From NCBI RefSeq assembly GCF_009846745.1, contig NZ_AQPF01000004.1, forward strand, positions 169,941 through 233,940: a stretch of 64,000 nt of DNA, given 5' to 3'. The notes below the pieces were generated by a model. The model did no database searches. It was given only the letters and a program-made list of their open reading frames with translations, and was not told the DNA's origin. A program made the position numbers and the translations under genes. Positions 43,259 to 51,738 of this stretch are shown here, piece after piece. This stretch comes from Alloalcanivorax xiamenensis. GTDB lineage: Bacteria; Pseudomonadota; Gammaproteobacteria; Pseudomonadales; Alcanivoracaceae. Every line of letters begins with the position of its first letter. Position 1 is the first letter of the stretch.

Positions 43259-44353
43259 ATGAAAACAAAAATCGCACCGGCGCTGCCGGTCCTGCTCGCC
43301 GGCCTGACACCGATCTGGGCCAACGCCTTACCGGTGGCCGACGAAAAGCTGGAAATCTACGGCGCGCTGCGTCTGTCCGTGGACTACGCCGATTCGGACC
43401 TGGGCGACACGCCGGAGAACCCCTCCGCCGGTCTGGTCGATGGTGGCCACAGCGTGTCCACCAACACCTCGCTGATCGGTCTGCGTGGTCGTTTCGGCTT
43501 GAGCCCGGACTACGACCTGGTCTGGCAGCTGGAACAGAACATCGACCCGGACTCACCCCGTGATCGCGGGCTGGGTAATCGGGATACCTTCGCCGGGTTC
43601 GACACGCCGGCGGGTCTGTTCCGGTTCGGCATCATGGACACGCCCTACAAGCGCAACGGCATCGTACTGAGCCGCTTTACCACCACCGCGGCGGACCCCC
43701 AGGCGATCCTGGGTCGCGGCGGCGGCGGCAATCAGCGCCTCAGCCTGCGCGCGGAAAACTCGATCCGCTGGGACCGGAAGTTCCTCGACAAACGTCTGGC
43801 GCTGGCGCTGCAGTACGGTGCCGGTCAGCAGGACACCGATGGGGTCACCGATAACAACGACTCGAATATGTGGAGCGGCTCCGCGACCTGGCGGCAGGGT
43901 GGTCTGACCGCCGGGGTCGGTTACTCGGACTGGTCGGAACTGTACGCGGGCGGCGATGTGAGCGGCCTCAACGCCGGCCTCAATTACCGCTTCGGCGCGG
44001 TCACCGTGGGCGCCGTGTTTGATCGCCTGAAGGCCGACGAACTGGCCTTTCTGAATCGGGATGCCTGGGGCGGCTTCGTGACCTGGGATATTCGCCGGGA
44101 TGTCACCCTGGGCGCGCAATGGATGCACGCCGATGAATCCGACGCCGGTGACGACGAAGCCGATCAGTACAGCCTGGTGGGCACCTGGCACGCGGCCCCC
44201 GCGCTGGACCTGTACCTGGCCGCCACCACCACGGTGAACCAGGGCGACAACGGTGTTTACCGTACCGCGGACTATGCCCACGGCGACCGGGTCAACACGG
44301 TGCCCGGCGGTGATCCGAAAGTGCTGTCCCTGGGGATGGCGTTCAAATTCTAA
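43259..44353 (+). CDS. Gram-negative porin (Porin_4 type)
   Basis: This 364-residue outer-membrane protein has a signal peptide and alternating beta strands throughout. EKLEIYGALRLSVDYADSD opens the barrel, GFDTPAGLFRFGIMDTPYKR matches the constriction loop area, and LSLGMAFKF ends in Phe as expected for BAM recognition. GGAG lies seven bases before the ATG. It follows the CoA-transferase by 125 bp (with a GGCGGCGCCGCC palindrome at 43143-43154) and probably admits the substrate of the Tct system. Confidence 0.9.
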   Translation: MKTKIAPALPVLLAGLTPIWANALPVADEKLEIYGALRLSVDYADSDLGDTPENPSAGLVDGGHSVSTNTSLIGLRGRFGLSPDYDLVWQLEQNIDPDSPRDRGLGNRDTFAGFDTPAGLFRFGIMDTPYKRNGIVLSRFTTTAADPQAILGRGGGGNQRLSLRAENSIRWDRKFLDKRLALALQYGAGQQDTDGVTDNNDSNMWSGSATWRQGGLTAGVGYSDWSELYAGGDVSGLNAGLNYRFGAVTVGAVFDRLKADELAFLNRDAWGGFVTWDIRRDVTLGAQWMHADESDAGDDEADQYSLVGTWHAAPALDLYLAATTTVNQGDNGVYRTADYAHGDRVNTVPGGDPKVLSLGMAFKF

Positions 44354-44370
44354 GAAGCGGGGAAATCAAA

Positions 44371-44397
44371 CACGCCATATCCGAGTGATACGGCGTG
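44371..44397. terminator. Hairpin between convergent porin and corC
   Basis: CACGCCATATC and GATACGGCGTG form an 11-bp stem with one A-C mismatch and loop CGAGT. On the minus strand it is followed by the T-rich TGTTTGATTT, so it may terminate corC transcripts and block the porin transcript. Confidence 0.55.
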
Positions 44398-44405
44398 CCC
44401 CCTGG

Positions 44406-45281
44406 TTACTCCAATGGAACAGGCGTTTCCGGGTCCTCTTGCCGGTGGGTAACCCGCAGCAAGCGGATGGTGCGGCCGTCGGCGCTTAACACGGTGAACT
44501 GAAACGGCCCCAACTCGATGGATTCATCGCGGCCGGGCAGGCGGCCGAAGGCGTGCATCACCAGACCACCGATGGTGTCGAACTCGTCGTCGCTGAGCTC
44601 GCATTGAAAGTGTTCGTTGAAATCCTCGATCGGCGTCAGGGCCTTGACGGTGTGTTCGCCGTTCTCCAGATCCTTGATCAGGTAATCGTCTTCCTCGATG
44701 TCGTGCTCATCCTCGATCTCGCCGACGATCTGTTCCAGCACATCCTCGATGGTGACCAGGCCGGCGATGCCGCCGTACTCGTTGACCACGATGGCCATGT
44801 GATTCTTGGTGATGCGGAATTCCCGCAGTAACGAATCCAGTCGCTTGGACTCGGGGACCACCATGGCGGAGCGCAGATGATCCTTGATCTGGAAGCGCTC
44901 CATGCGGGCCGGTTCCATAATCAGCGCCAGCAGGTCCTTGGCGAGCAGGATGCCGACGACCTCGTCCGGATCGTCGCCAATAACCGGGAAGCGGCTGTGG
45001 GCGCATTCGATGATGGTGGGCAGGAAATCGCGGGGATCGCTGCTGGCACGGATGCTGACCATCTGCGTGCGCGGGATGAGGATCTCCCGGACCTGCATGT
45101 CGCTGACGCCGATGGCGCCTTCGATGATGCCAAGCGTGTCACCGTCAATGACGTGACTGTCGCGCATGGAGCGCATCAGATCCAGCAATTCCTCCCGGGA
45201 ACCGGGAGTGGAAGTGAAGAACTGGCCAACGCGCTCCAACCAACTTCGACCGTTGTTCTGGTCTGAATAGTCGTCCGACAT
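44406..45281 (-). CDS. corC: CBS-domain protein CorC/YbeX
   Basis: This 291-residue soluble protein has two CBS domains (about 70-190; MVPESKRLDSLLREFRITKNHMAIVVNEYGGIAGLVTIEDVLEQIVGEIEDEHD) and a C-terminal transporter-associated domain (EFDTIGGLVMHAFGRLPGRDESIELGPFQFTVLSADGRTIRLLRV). The family is linked to magnesium/cobalt efflux and to ribosome biology through its ybeZ-ybeY partners. It ends the ybeZ-ybeY-corC transcript; lnt, its usual next gene, has been displaced. Confidence 0.95.
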   Translation of the reverse strand: MSDDYSDQNNGRSWLERVGQFFTSTPGSREELLDLMRSMRDSHVIDGDTLGIIEGAIGVSDMQVREILIPRTQMVSIRASSDPRDFLPTIIECAHSRFPVIGDDPDEVVGILLAKDLLALIMEPARMERFQIKDHLRSAMVVPESKRLDSLLREFRITKNHMAIVVNEYGGIAGLVTIEDVLEQIVGEIEDEHDIEEDDYLIKDLENGEHTVKALTPIEDFNEHFQCELSDDEFDTIGGLVMHAFGRLPGRDESIELGPFQFTVLSADGRTIRLLRVTHRQEDPETPVPLE

Positions 45282-45328
45282 CAGGGGTAGTGCTCCATGT
45301 TATGGTTTCGGTGTTATGGGTTGTGAAG

Positions 45329-45817
45329 TCATGGGGGCAGCGAGTTATACGGATCTGGAAAGCCCTGGCCGGCAAGGGCGAGGACCTCCAGGGACTCCAT
45401 CTGTTCGGCGTCGTCATCGTCGATATGATCGTAACCCAGCAGATGGAGTACACCGTGGACGACCATATGCGCCCAGTGCGCTTCCACGGTTTTGTTTTGC
45501 TCCGAGGCCTCGCGCCGGACCACGTCCGCGCAAATAATGATATCCCCCAGCAGCGGGGCGATGGCGTCATCGGGCAGGCCTTCGGGCATGTCGAAAGGGA
45601 AGGACAGCACATTGGTGGGTTTGTCCTTGCCCCGGTAGTCACGGTTGAGAACGCGGATTTCCTCGTCGTCGACGATCCGCAGGGTGATATCACCGACCAC
45701 GCCGCCGGCCGCTTCCGCGGCGGCCAGGGCCCAGCGCTGCAAGTCGTTTTCGTCCGGTGCGTCCGGGGCATCCGTGGCCCACTGGATATCAACGGTTGGG
45801 GTCGGTATTCCGTTCAT
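45329..45817 (-). CDS. ybeY: Endoribonuclease/16S rRNA maturation factor YbeY
   Basis: YbeY is a metal-dependent RNase needed for 16S 3' end maturation and 70S quality control. The 162-residue protein has VDDEEIRVLNRDYRGKDKPTNVLSFPFD and the zinc site HGVLHLLGYDH. It overlaps the ybeZ coding sequence by 29 bp. Confidence 0.97.
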   Translation of the reverse strand: MNGIPTPTVDIQWATDAPDAPDENDLQRWALAAAEAAGGVVGDITLRIVDDEEIRVLNRDYRGKDKPTNVLSFPFDMPEGLPDDAIAPLLGDIIICADVVRREASEQNKTVEAHWAHMVVHGVLHLLGYDHIDDDDAEQMESLEVLALAGQGFPDPYNSLPP

Positions 45818-46778
45818 GACGGTCGTAAGCTTCCACGATACGTTGGACCAGCGGGTGGCGAACCACGTCGCGGCTGTCGAAACGGGTCACGCCGATGTCC
45901 TGTTCGTCGGCCAGTACCTCGAGCGCGTTGACCAGCCCCGAGCGCTGGTGGCGCGGCAGATCCACCTGGGTGACGTCACCGGTGATCACCGCCCGGGAGC
46001 CAAAGCCGATCCGGGTCAGGAACATTTTCATTTGTTCCGGCGTGGTGTTCTGGGCTTCGTCCAGAATCACGAAACTGCTGTTCAGGGTGCGTCCGCGCAT
46101 ATACGCCAGTGGAGCCACTTCGATGACGTTGCGGTCCATCAATTTGGCCACGTTTTCGAAGCCCAGCATTTCGTAGAGAGCGTCATAGAGCGGGCGCAGA
46201 TAGGGGTCGATCTTTTCCGCCAGATCTCCGGGCAGGAATCCCAGCTTCTCCCCGGCCTCCACCGCCGGCCGTACCAGCAGAATACGCTGGATCTCGGCGC
46301 GCTCCATGGCGTCCACGGCGCAGGCCACCGCCAGCCAGGTCTTGCCGGTGCCGGCCGGGCCGATGCCGAAATTGATATCGTGGCGACGGATATTGCGCAC
46401 ATACTCGCGCTGGTGGGCACCGCGCGGCCGGATCCGGGCGCGTTTGGTGCGGATTACCATGTCGTCGCTGGGGAAGGCCACGGTATTGTCCAGCTTGTCG
46501 GTCAGACCGGATTGCTGCAGGTGCAAATGGACCAGCTCCGGTGTGATATCGGTGCCATCAACGGTCTGATCGTAAAGATCGTGCAGAACCGAACTGGCGG
46601 CCTTTACCGAACGTTCGTCGCCGGACAGGTGAAATTCATTGCCGCGATTGTGGATATCCACGCTCAAGCGCTTGGCGATCTGCTTGATGTGCTCGTCCAG
46701 CCGGCCACAGAGATTGGCGAGCCGCTGGGAATCGTAGGGTTCGAGACGGAGTTTCTGGGAAGCGAGTGGTGTGTCCAA
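45789..46778 (-). CDS. ybeZ: PhoH family ATPase YbeZ
   Basis: YbeZ is a PhoH-type P-loop ATPase that works with YbeY in RNA processing. The 329-residue protein has an N-terminal KH-like region and the Walker A GPAGTGKTWLAVACAVDAM, then RPAVEAGEKLGFLPGDLAEKIDPYLRPLYDAL, SFVILDEAQNTTPEQMKMFLTRIGFGSRAVITGDVTQVDLP. It heads ybeZ-ybeY-corC. In most relatives miaB lies directly upstream; here miaB is 7.7 kb away. Confidence 0.96.
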   Translation of the reverse strand: MDTPLASQKLRLEPYDSQRLANLCGRLDEHIKQIAKRLSVDIHNRGNEFHLSGDERSVKAASSVLHDLYDQTVDGTDITPELVHLHLQQSGLTDKLDNTVAFPSDDMVIRTKRARIRPRGAHQREYVRNIRRHDINFGIGPAGTGKTWLAVACAVDAMERAEIQRILLVRPAVEAGEKLGFLPGDLAEKIDPYLRPLYDALYEMLGFENVAKLMDRNVIEVAPLAYMRGRTLNSSFVILDEAQNTTPEQMKMFLTRIGFGSRAVITGDVTQVDLPRHQRSGLVNALEVLADEQDIGVTRFDSRDVVRHPLVQRIVEAYDRHERNTDPNR

Positions 46779-46823
46779 GTTGGAAAGCGAGGCCCCGCGG
46801 GCGGTTGCGATGGATTCAGCATA

Positions 46824-46844
46824 CCCCGAAAAGCGCTTTCGGGG
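46824..46844. terminator. Hairpin between cysA and ybeZ
   Basis: CCCCGAAA-AGCGC-TTTCGGGG is a perfect 8-bp stem-loop in the 149-bp gap downstream of cysA. No T-tract follows on the minus strand, so it may only attenuate read-through from cysA to ybeZ. Confidence 0.4.
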
Positions 46845-46927
46845 GAAGATTTCCCGGCACTGTAGCCTGCCCGCCGGGGAGCAGGCAAGGGGCGATGCTC
46901 CGGTGGTGCGCCGGCCGGCGCCGGGCC

Positions 46928-48022
46928 TCAGGCCGGCGCTACCTGGGGACCCAGGTCGCCGTCGCAGGTGACGGTCTGCAAACGCCGGGGCAGCAGGTAC
47001 AGGGCGGGGTGCCGTTCAGGATCGAGGGCGTCCCAGCGCACCCGGTCCAGCTCCACTTCAAGTACCTCACCGCCCCAACCCTGGGGTTCGAGTTCCACCG
47101 TCACGGTACCGCCGAACACGCTGCGTCCGGCCAGCCGCACCGGCAAATGGGCGGCCTCTGTGGGGGCCGCCGCCAGATCCGCTTCGTGGGGGCGCAAATA
47201 GAGCGTGAGGGCGCCGTCCGGGCAGGCGCCATGGGTGTCGAGGCGCAGAAAAGCGTCGCCGGAGCGCCAGTTGTGGCCATCGTAGAGCCCTTCCAGACTG
47301 TTGATGTGGCCGAGGAAGTCGAACACGAAGCGGCTGGCTGGCTGCTCGTACACCTGTAATGGCGACCCCATCTGTTCCACTCGTCCCTGGCTCATCACCA
47401 CCACCTTGTCGGAGACCTCCATGGCCTCTTCCTGGTCGTGGGTGACGAAGATGCTGGTTACCGAAATCTGTTCGTGCAGACGCCGCAACCAGCGACGCAG
47501 GTCCTTGCGGACCTTGGCGTCCAGGGCGCCGAACGGCTCATCCAGCAGCAGCACTTCCGGCTTCAGCGCCAAGGCCCGGGCCAGGGCCACTCGCTGTTTC
47601 TGGCCACCGGACAGTTGCGCGGGGTAGCGCCTGGCCAGATTATCCAGCTGCACCAGACTCAGCAGATCGCGCACCCGGTCGCGGATGTCGCCGCGCGAGG
47701 GGCGCTCGGCGCGTGGTAACAGTCGCAGCCCGAAGGCAATGTTGTCGGCCACGGTGAGATGGCGGAACAGGGCGTATTGCTGGAACACGAATCCGACCCG
47801 GCGGCGGCGTGCGTCCAGATGGGTGACATCCTCGTTGTTGAACCGCACCCGGCCGCTATCCGCCCGTTCCAGACCGGCGATGATCCGCAGCAGCGTGGTC
47901 TTGCCGGAGCCGGACGGTCCCAACAGGCCCACCAGCTGATTGGTCGGCACGTCCAGGGAGATGTCGTGCAAGGCGGTGAAGGCGCCGAAGGATTTGCGGA
48001 TGTTTTCGACTTGAATGCTCAC
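46928..48022 (-). CDS. cysA: Sulfate/thiosulfate ABC transporter ATPase CysA
   Basis: CysA powers sulfate uptake. The 364-residue ATPase has Walker A GLLGPSGSGKTTLLR, Q-loop FVFQQYALFRHLTV, signature LSGGQKQRVALARAL, Walker B VLLLDEPFGALD, and the H-loop VTHDQEEAMEV. A C-terminal regulatory TOBE-like domain follows. The start is GTG at 48022, with AAAGGAAA upstream between the cysW stop and this codon. Upstream in-frame codons lie inside cysW. Together with cysW, sbp and cysT it forms one transporter even though the genes are split. Confidence 0.95.
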   Translation of the reverse strand: MSIQVENIRKSFGAFTALHDISLDVPTNQLVGLLGPSGSGKTTLLRIIAGLERADSGRVRFNNEDVTHLDARRRRVGFVFQQYALFRHLTVADNIAFGLRLLPRAERPSRGDIRDRVRDLLSLVQLDNLARRYPAQLSGGQKQRVALARALALKPEVLLLDEPFGALDAKVRKDLRRWLRRLHEQISVTSIFVTHDQEEAMEVSDKVVVMSQGRVEQMGSPLQVYEQPASRFVFDFLGHINSLEGLYDGHNWRSGDAFLRLDTHGACPDGALTLYLRPHEADLAAAPTEAAHLPVRLAGRSVFGGTVTVELEPQGWGGEVLEVELDRVRWDALDPERHPALYLLPRRLQTVTCDGDLGPQVAPA

Positions 48023-48036
48023 TTTCTGGCTTTCCT

Positions 48037-48837
48037 TTAAACGCGTTGACGCCATTCCAGCACGGTTTTCAGCAACAAGGTGATCAAGGCCATGGCGGCC
48101 AACAGCCCGGCGGCGGTGAAGGCCCCGACGGTGTTGTAGTCCTCGTGCAACATCTGGATCAACAGCGGCAGGGTCAAGGTTTCGCCGCGAATCAGGCCGG
48201 ATACCACGCTGACCGCGCCGAATTCTCCCACCGCCCGGGCATTGGTGAGCACCACGCCATAAAGCAGGGCCCAACGGATCTTCGGCAGAGTCACATACCA
48301 GAACACCTGCCAGCCGGAGGCGCCCATCAAAACCGCCGCTTCCTCCTCGTCCTGACCCTGGCTCTGCATCAGCGGAATCAGCACTCGGGCGACGTAGGGA
48401 CAGGACACGAAAATGGTCACCATCACCATGCCCGGCAGGGCGAACATCAACTGCACATTCCAATCGCTCAGCCACTGACCCAGCAGGCTCTGACTGCCGT
48501 ACACCACCAGGTAGCAGAGGCCGGCCACCACCGGCGACATGGCGAAAGGAATATCAATCAGGGTGGTAAGCAGCTTGCGACCGCGAAACTCATAGTGAGT
48601 CACGCACCAGGCCAGCAGGATACCGAACAGCAGATTCACCGGAACGGTGATGGCCGCCACCACCAGAGTGAGCCGGATGGCGTGGCCCATATCGCTGCTG
48701 GAGAGGGCCTCAAGCACCGGCGCCACGCCCTGGGCGAAGGCCTGTTGCAGGATCAACGCCAGCGGTAACACCAGCATCAGAATGACGGCGGCGAAGGCGG
48801 CGGCGATCAGTGCCCATTGGTGCCAGTATCGAGGCAT
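48037..48837 (-). CDS. cysW: Sulfate/thiosulfate ABC transporter permease CysW
   Basis: This 266-residue permease has six helices and the EAA loop QDEEEAAVLMGASGWQVFWYVTLPKIRWALLYGVVL, the coupling site for CysA. RAVGEFGAVSVVSG is the CysW hallmark. ATG at 48837 is used (GGAG nine bases upstream); a TTG at 48897 would add a basic, unconserved head. In the usual operon cysW follows cysT directly. Here 3.6 kb of opposite-strand DNA separates them. Confidence 0.94.
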   Translation of the reverse strand: MPRYWHQWALIAAAFAAVILMLVLPLALILQQAFAQGVAPVLEALSSSDMGHAIRLTLVVAAITVPVNLLFGILLAWCVTHYEFRGRKLLTTLIDIPFAMSPVVAGLCYLVVYGSQSLLGQWLSDWNVQLMFALPGMVMVTIFVSCPYVARVLIPLMQSQGQDEEEAAVLMGASGWQVFWYVTLPKIRWALLYGVVLTNARAVGEFGAVSVVSGLIRGETLTLPLLIQMLHEDYNTVGAFTAAGLLAAMALITLLLKTVLEWRQRV

Positions 48838-48996
48838 GCGCGAGCGGCTCCGTGTTCGGGTGAAGCGGGGCCCCGATTCTATATTCCGTATCAGCAAAAT
48901 ACAGTGCTGTTTTAGATCCTTTCGGCATCGCGTTAGATCGCCGGTTACCTGAATGCCACCGTTCTTTATTTTTTATTACATCCGGACGCTGCCCTC

Positions 48997-49058
48997 GTGG
49001 GTATCAAGCAGGGGCCGAGATGGTCCCGTCCGGGCTCCGTGCCCGAACCGATACCCAC
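48997..49058 (+). promoter_or_regulatory. Candidate three-way-junction leader RNA before the propeller lipoprotein
   Basis: The outer stem GTGGGTATC (48997-49005) pairs perfectly with GATACCCAC (49050-49058). Inside lie two hairpins, GGGGCC-GAGAT-GGTCCC (49011-49027, one G-T) and CGGGC-TCCGT-GCCCG (49031-49045). The AAGGAG ribosome site starts two bases after the outer stem (49061). Such a compact junction next to the ribosome site suggests a regulatory RNA. I do not recognise it as a known riboswitch. Confidence 0.45.
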
Positions 49059-49072
49059 TCAAGGAGAAAGGC

Positions 49073-51070
49073 ATGAACTCGAAAGGCAAAGGTTTGTGGG
49101 GGCTCTCACCGTTGGTGGTAGCCGTGGCGCTGGCCGCGTGCGGCGGCGACAATGATCGACGCCCGGCCACGGGCGACGGCGATTTCCAGACCGCGCCCCT
49201 GCTGGTAATGCACAATGGCGGCGATAGCGTGGGCCGGATCGACCGGTTGGATGGTGATCTGAATGTGGTGGCCACCTTTAACGCGGGCGCCAACGAGGGC
49301 ATTGCCCTGGACCGGCTCGGTAATCTCTATGCCGCCGATGACAGCAGCGGCGCCCCCAGCCGCTTGCAGGCCCTGCACAGGATCGCCGGACGCCAGGATG
49401 GCTCCAGCCCCAACGCCGCGCTTGATCGTGACTTCGAGGCGGCCGGCTCGATGACTCTGAAAGGGATCGCCATCGCACATGAAGCAGGGCTGGTGATGGC
49501 CGCCAATACCGGTGGCAACAGCATAGAGGTATACGGCACCGCCGCCGGTGCCGGAGCCGTCCCCCTGGCCAGCACCGCTCTGGCCGGCAACGCCTGGGAT
49601 CTGGCCTATGACGAGGCCGCCGACCGGCTGTTCCTGGCCATGACCAACGGCACCGTGATTGTCATCGACGACTACGTGGAAGGCGGCTTCATGGGTACAC
49701 CGGCGCGCACCATCACCCCGGACAGCGCCGGTTCCGTCTCCAATATCCATGGCATTGCCTACCGGGCGGACACCGACACTCTGGTGATCACCGACGTGGG
49801 TGACGCGGCGGTGGCTGATGATGGCCGTCTGTATGTGATCGAAGGTGCCGCCAGCGCTGACGGCATGGTAACCCCTGCGCGCACGCTGGCCGGTCCGGCC
49901 ACCTCTCTGGGCAATCCCGTGGATCTGATCCTGGATGGTGACACCGCTTACATCGCCGAGAAGTCCAACGACGCGGTGCTGATTTACCGGAACGTATTCA
50001 GCGGTGAGTCCGGAGACGTGGCCCCCGACCGGATCGTGGACAGCACCAAACCAGAATCCCTGGCGCTGGTCTTGTCGCCGGATATCGGCGCGGATCTGTC
50101 CGACATCGATACTGTCGGCACTGTCTTCACCGGCCTGGCGGTGACCAGCAATCCACCCGCCGCGCCCGGTGACCCGGATGTGCTCATACTGGATACCGGG
50201 CTGACCGCCCCGCAGAGAGCGTTTACCTCCGGCCTGGACCGGGAGAGCCTGGCGTTTAACCCGTTGGGTGATGCTTACGTGAGCTATGACACGGGGGTGG
50301 GCGTGATCAACCGTCTGGCCAGCGGCCGCGACGGCGAGACCTTCAGTCACAGCCGGGACCGGGTGATCGAGGGCGGCAACACCGGCCTGTCCGCGCCCAA
50401 GGGTTTTGATGTGGCCGACGGCCCGGGCTGGGTACTGGTCGCCGATCAGGGTGACCCCGCGGTACGGGTGTTCGGTGCTCAGGCTGGCGGTGATGTGGCG
50501 CCGCTGTTCACCACCACCCTGAGCGTGGCGCCGTGGGATCTGGACTATGATCCGGATGGCGACCGCCTCTATGTGGCTCTCACCGATGGCACCGTGGCGG
50601 TGTTCGACAGCTTCAGCCTGGCTCGCGGCGCCGATGGCCCGGACCGAGTTATCATCCCCGCCGAGGGAGGCACTGCCTTTGCCGCGCCCACTAATCTGCA
50701 CGGCATTGTACATGTCGCGGCCAGCGATCAATTGATTGTCTCCGACGTGGGCAGCGGCACCAATCCCACCGACGGCAAGCTCTACGTGCTGGATAACGCC
50801 AGCAGCGCCGATGATATTACCAATGTATCGGTGCGCATCGACGACAACGACAACAATGCCGTGGGTAACACTCTGCTTGGCAACCCGGTGGACATCGCCT
50901 TTGACGGCCAGCATTTGTACGTGGCGGAGAAATCCCAGGGCAAGGTGCTGCGTTTCGACCACATCCTGGATTCCACCGGCGGGGATGTGGCGCCGTCGGT
51001 GAGCTATGACCAGGCGTCACCGGAGTCGGTGTCGCTGATCACGGTTCTTCCGGGTAACACGCCTGAATAA
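49073..51070 (+). CDS. Lipoprotein with two tandem beta-propeller-like domains
   Basis: This 665-residue lipoprotein has a signal peptide and lipobox (VALAAC) and consists of two homologous halves. Half 1 (about 40-350) and half 2 (about 375-660) share the series NAWDLAYDEAADRLFLAMTNGTV / APWDLDYDPDGDRLYVALTDGTV. The series continues with NIHGIAYRADTDTLVITDVGD / NLHGIVHVAASDQLIVSDVGS and LGNPVDLILDGDTAYIAEKS / LGNPVDIAFDGQHLYVAEKS. The repeated blades resemble NHL/YncE-type propellers. ATG at 49073 has AAGGAG at ideal spacing; the function is unknown. Being next to an ECF sigma/anti-sigma pair suggests an envelope target or sensor of that system. Confidence 0.85.
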   Translation: MNSKGKGLWGLSPLVVAVALAACGGDNDRRPATGDGDFQTAPLLVMHNGGDSVGRIDRLDGDLNVVATFNAGANEGIALDRLGNLYAADDSSGAPSRLQALHRIAGRQDGSSPNAALDRDFEAAGSMTLKGIAIAHEAGLVMAANTGGNSIEVYGTAAGAGAVPLASTALAGNAWDLAYDEAADRLFLAMTNGTVIVIDDYVEGGFMGTPARTITPDSAGSVSNIHGIAYRADTDTLVITDVGDAAVADDGRLYVIEGAASADGMVTPARTLAGPATSLGNPVDLILDGDTAYIAEKSNDAVLIYRNVFSGESGDVAPDRIVDSTKPESLALVLSPDIGADLSDIDTVGTVFTGLAVTSNPPAAPGDPDVLILDTGLTAPQRAFTSGLDRESLAFNPLGDAYVSYDTGVGVINRLASGRDGETFSHSRDRVIEGGNTGLSAPKGFDVADGPGWVLVADQGDPAVRVFGAQAGGDVAPLFTTTLSVAPWDLDYDPDGDRLYVALTDGTVAVFDSFSLARGADGPDRVIIPAEGGTAFAAPTNLHGIVHVAASDQLIVSDVGSGTNPTDGKLYVLDNASSADDITNVSVRIDDNDNNAVGNTLLGNPVDIAFDGQHLYVAEKSQGKVLRFDHILDSTGGDVAPSVSYDQASPESVSLITVLPGNTPE

Positions 51071-51126
51071 GGTGAGGCAGGCCGCTCCGGCGGCCGGCTT
51101 TGCCGGCATTGACACGATCTTCTCGC

Positions 51127-51182
51127 GCCGGCCTTCAAGATTTCGGCAGACACCCTCGTGAGGCCACATCTTGGAAGCCGGC
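51127..51182 (+). promoter_or_regulatory. Hairpin covering the ribosome site of the ECF sigma gene
   Basis: The arms 51127-51141 and 51168-51182 pair over 15 positions with 13 Watson-Crick pairs, one G-T and one mismatch, around a 26-nt loop. The right arm contains the GGAAG ribosome site and ends one base before the ATG. This would lower basal translation of the sigma factor. A GCCGGC-TTT-GCCGGC stem-loop lies further up at 51093-51107. Confidence 0.5.
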
Positions 51183-51183
51183 C

Positions 51184-51738
51184 ATGGATGACGATCAGCA
51201 GCATCTGGAACAAGGCAATGCCCTTATGCTGGCCTGTGCCGGTGGCGACCGGGATGCGTTCCAACGACTTTATTCCATCGAAGCACCGCGCATGCTGGCT
51301 CTGGCACGCCGTTTCACTGGTGAGCAGGCGGCGGCGGAGGACGCGGTACAGGACACCTTCGTCCAGGTCTGGCGCAACGCTCACCGCTTCCGGCGGGAGC
51401 GGGGCAGCGCCAGGGCCTGGTTGTACAGCCTGTTGCGCTATCGGCTCATCAACCAGCAGCGGCGCGGCGGGCAAATCGGACACCAGGGGTTACCCGGCGA
51501 CGATTGGCCCGACCCGGCTCCCTCTCCGGAGCAGTGCTCTCTGCTGGCGGACCGTGATCGCCGCCTGCTCGATTGTCTGCGCGGCTTGCGGGGTGAGCGT
51601 CGACGTCCGATTCTGATGGCGTTTTATCACGGCCTTACCTATGAGCAGATCGCGGAAGCTCTGGCGGTGCCCGCGGGTACCATAAAAAGCCGGGTGAGAT
51701 CCGGCCTGAAAGGCCTTCAGGAGTGTCTGCGGCTATGA
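51184..51738 (+). CDS. ECF sigma factor (RNA polymerase sigma-70 family)
   Basis: This 184-residue extracytoplasmic-function sigma factor has region 2 (FQRLYSIEAPRMLALARRFTGEQAAAEDAVQDTFVQVWRNAHRF) with the -10 recognition GSARAWLYSLLRYRLINQQRR. Region 4 follows (RRPILMAFYHGLTYEQIAEALAVPAGTIKSRVRSGLKGLQECL). It resembles the SigK/RpoE-like group paired with RskA-type anti-sigma factors. ATG at 51184 is favoured by GGAAG upstream and by the length. Its stop overlaps the anti-sigma start. Confidence 0.94.
   Translation: MDDDQQHLEQGNALMLACAGGDRDAFQRLYSIEAPRMLALARRFTGEQAAAEDAVQDTFVQVWRNAHRFRRERGSARAWLYSLLRYRLINQQRRGGQIGHQGLPGDDWPDPAPSPEQCSLLADRDRRLLDCLRGLRGERRRPILMAFYHGLTYEQIAEALAVPAGTIKSRVRSGLKGLQECLRL

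Noticed and set aside
49106..50962. A 618-codon minus-strand frame opposite the propeller lipoprotein
   Set aside because: The plus-strand gene has a signal peptide, a ribosome site and internal homology; the antisense frame has none of these.
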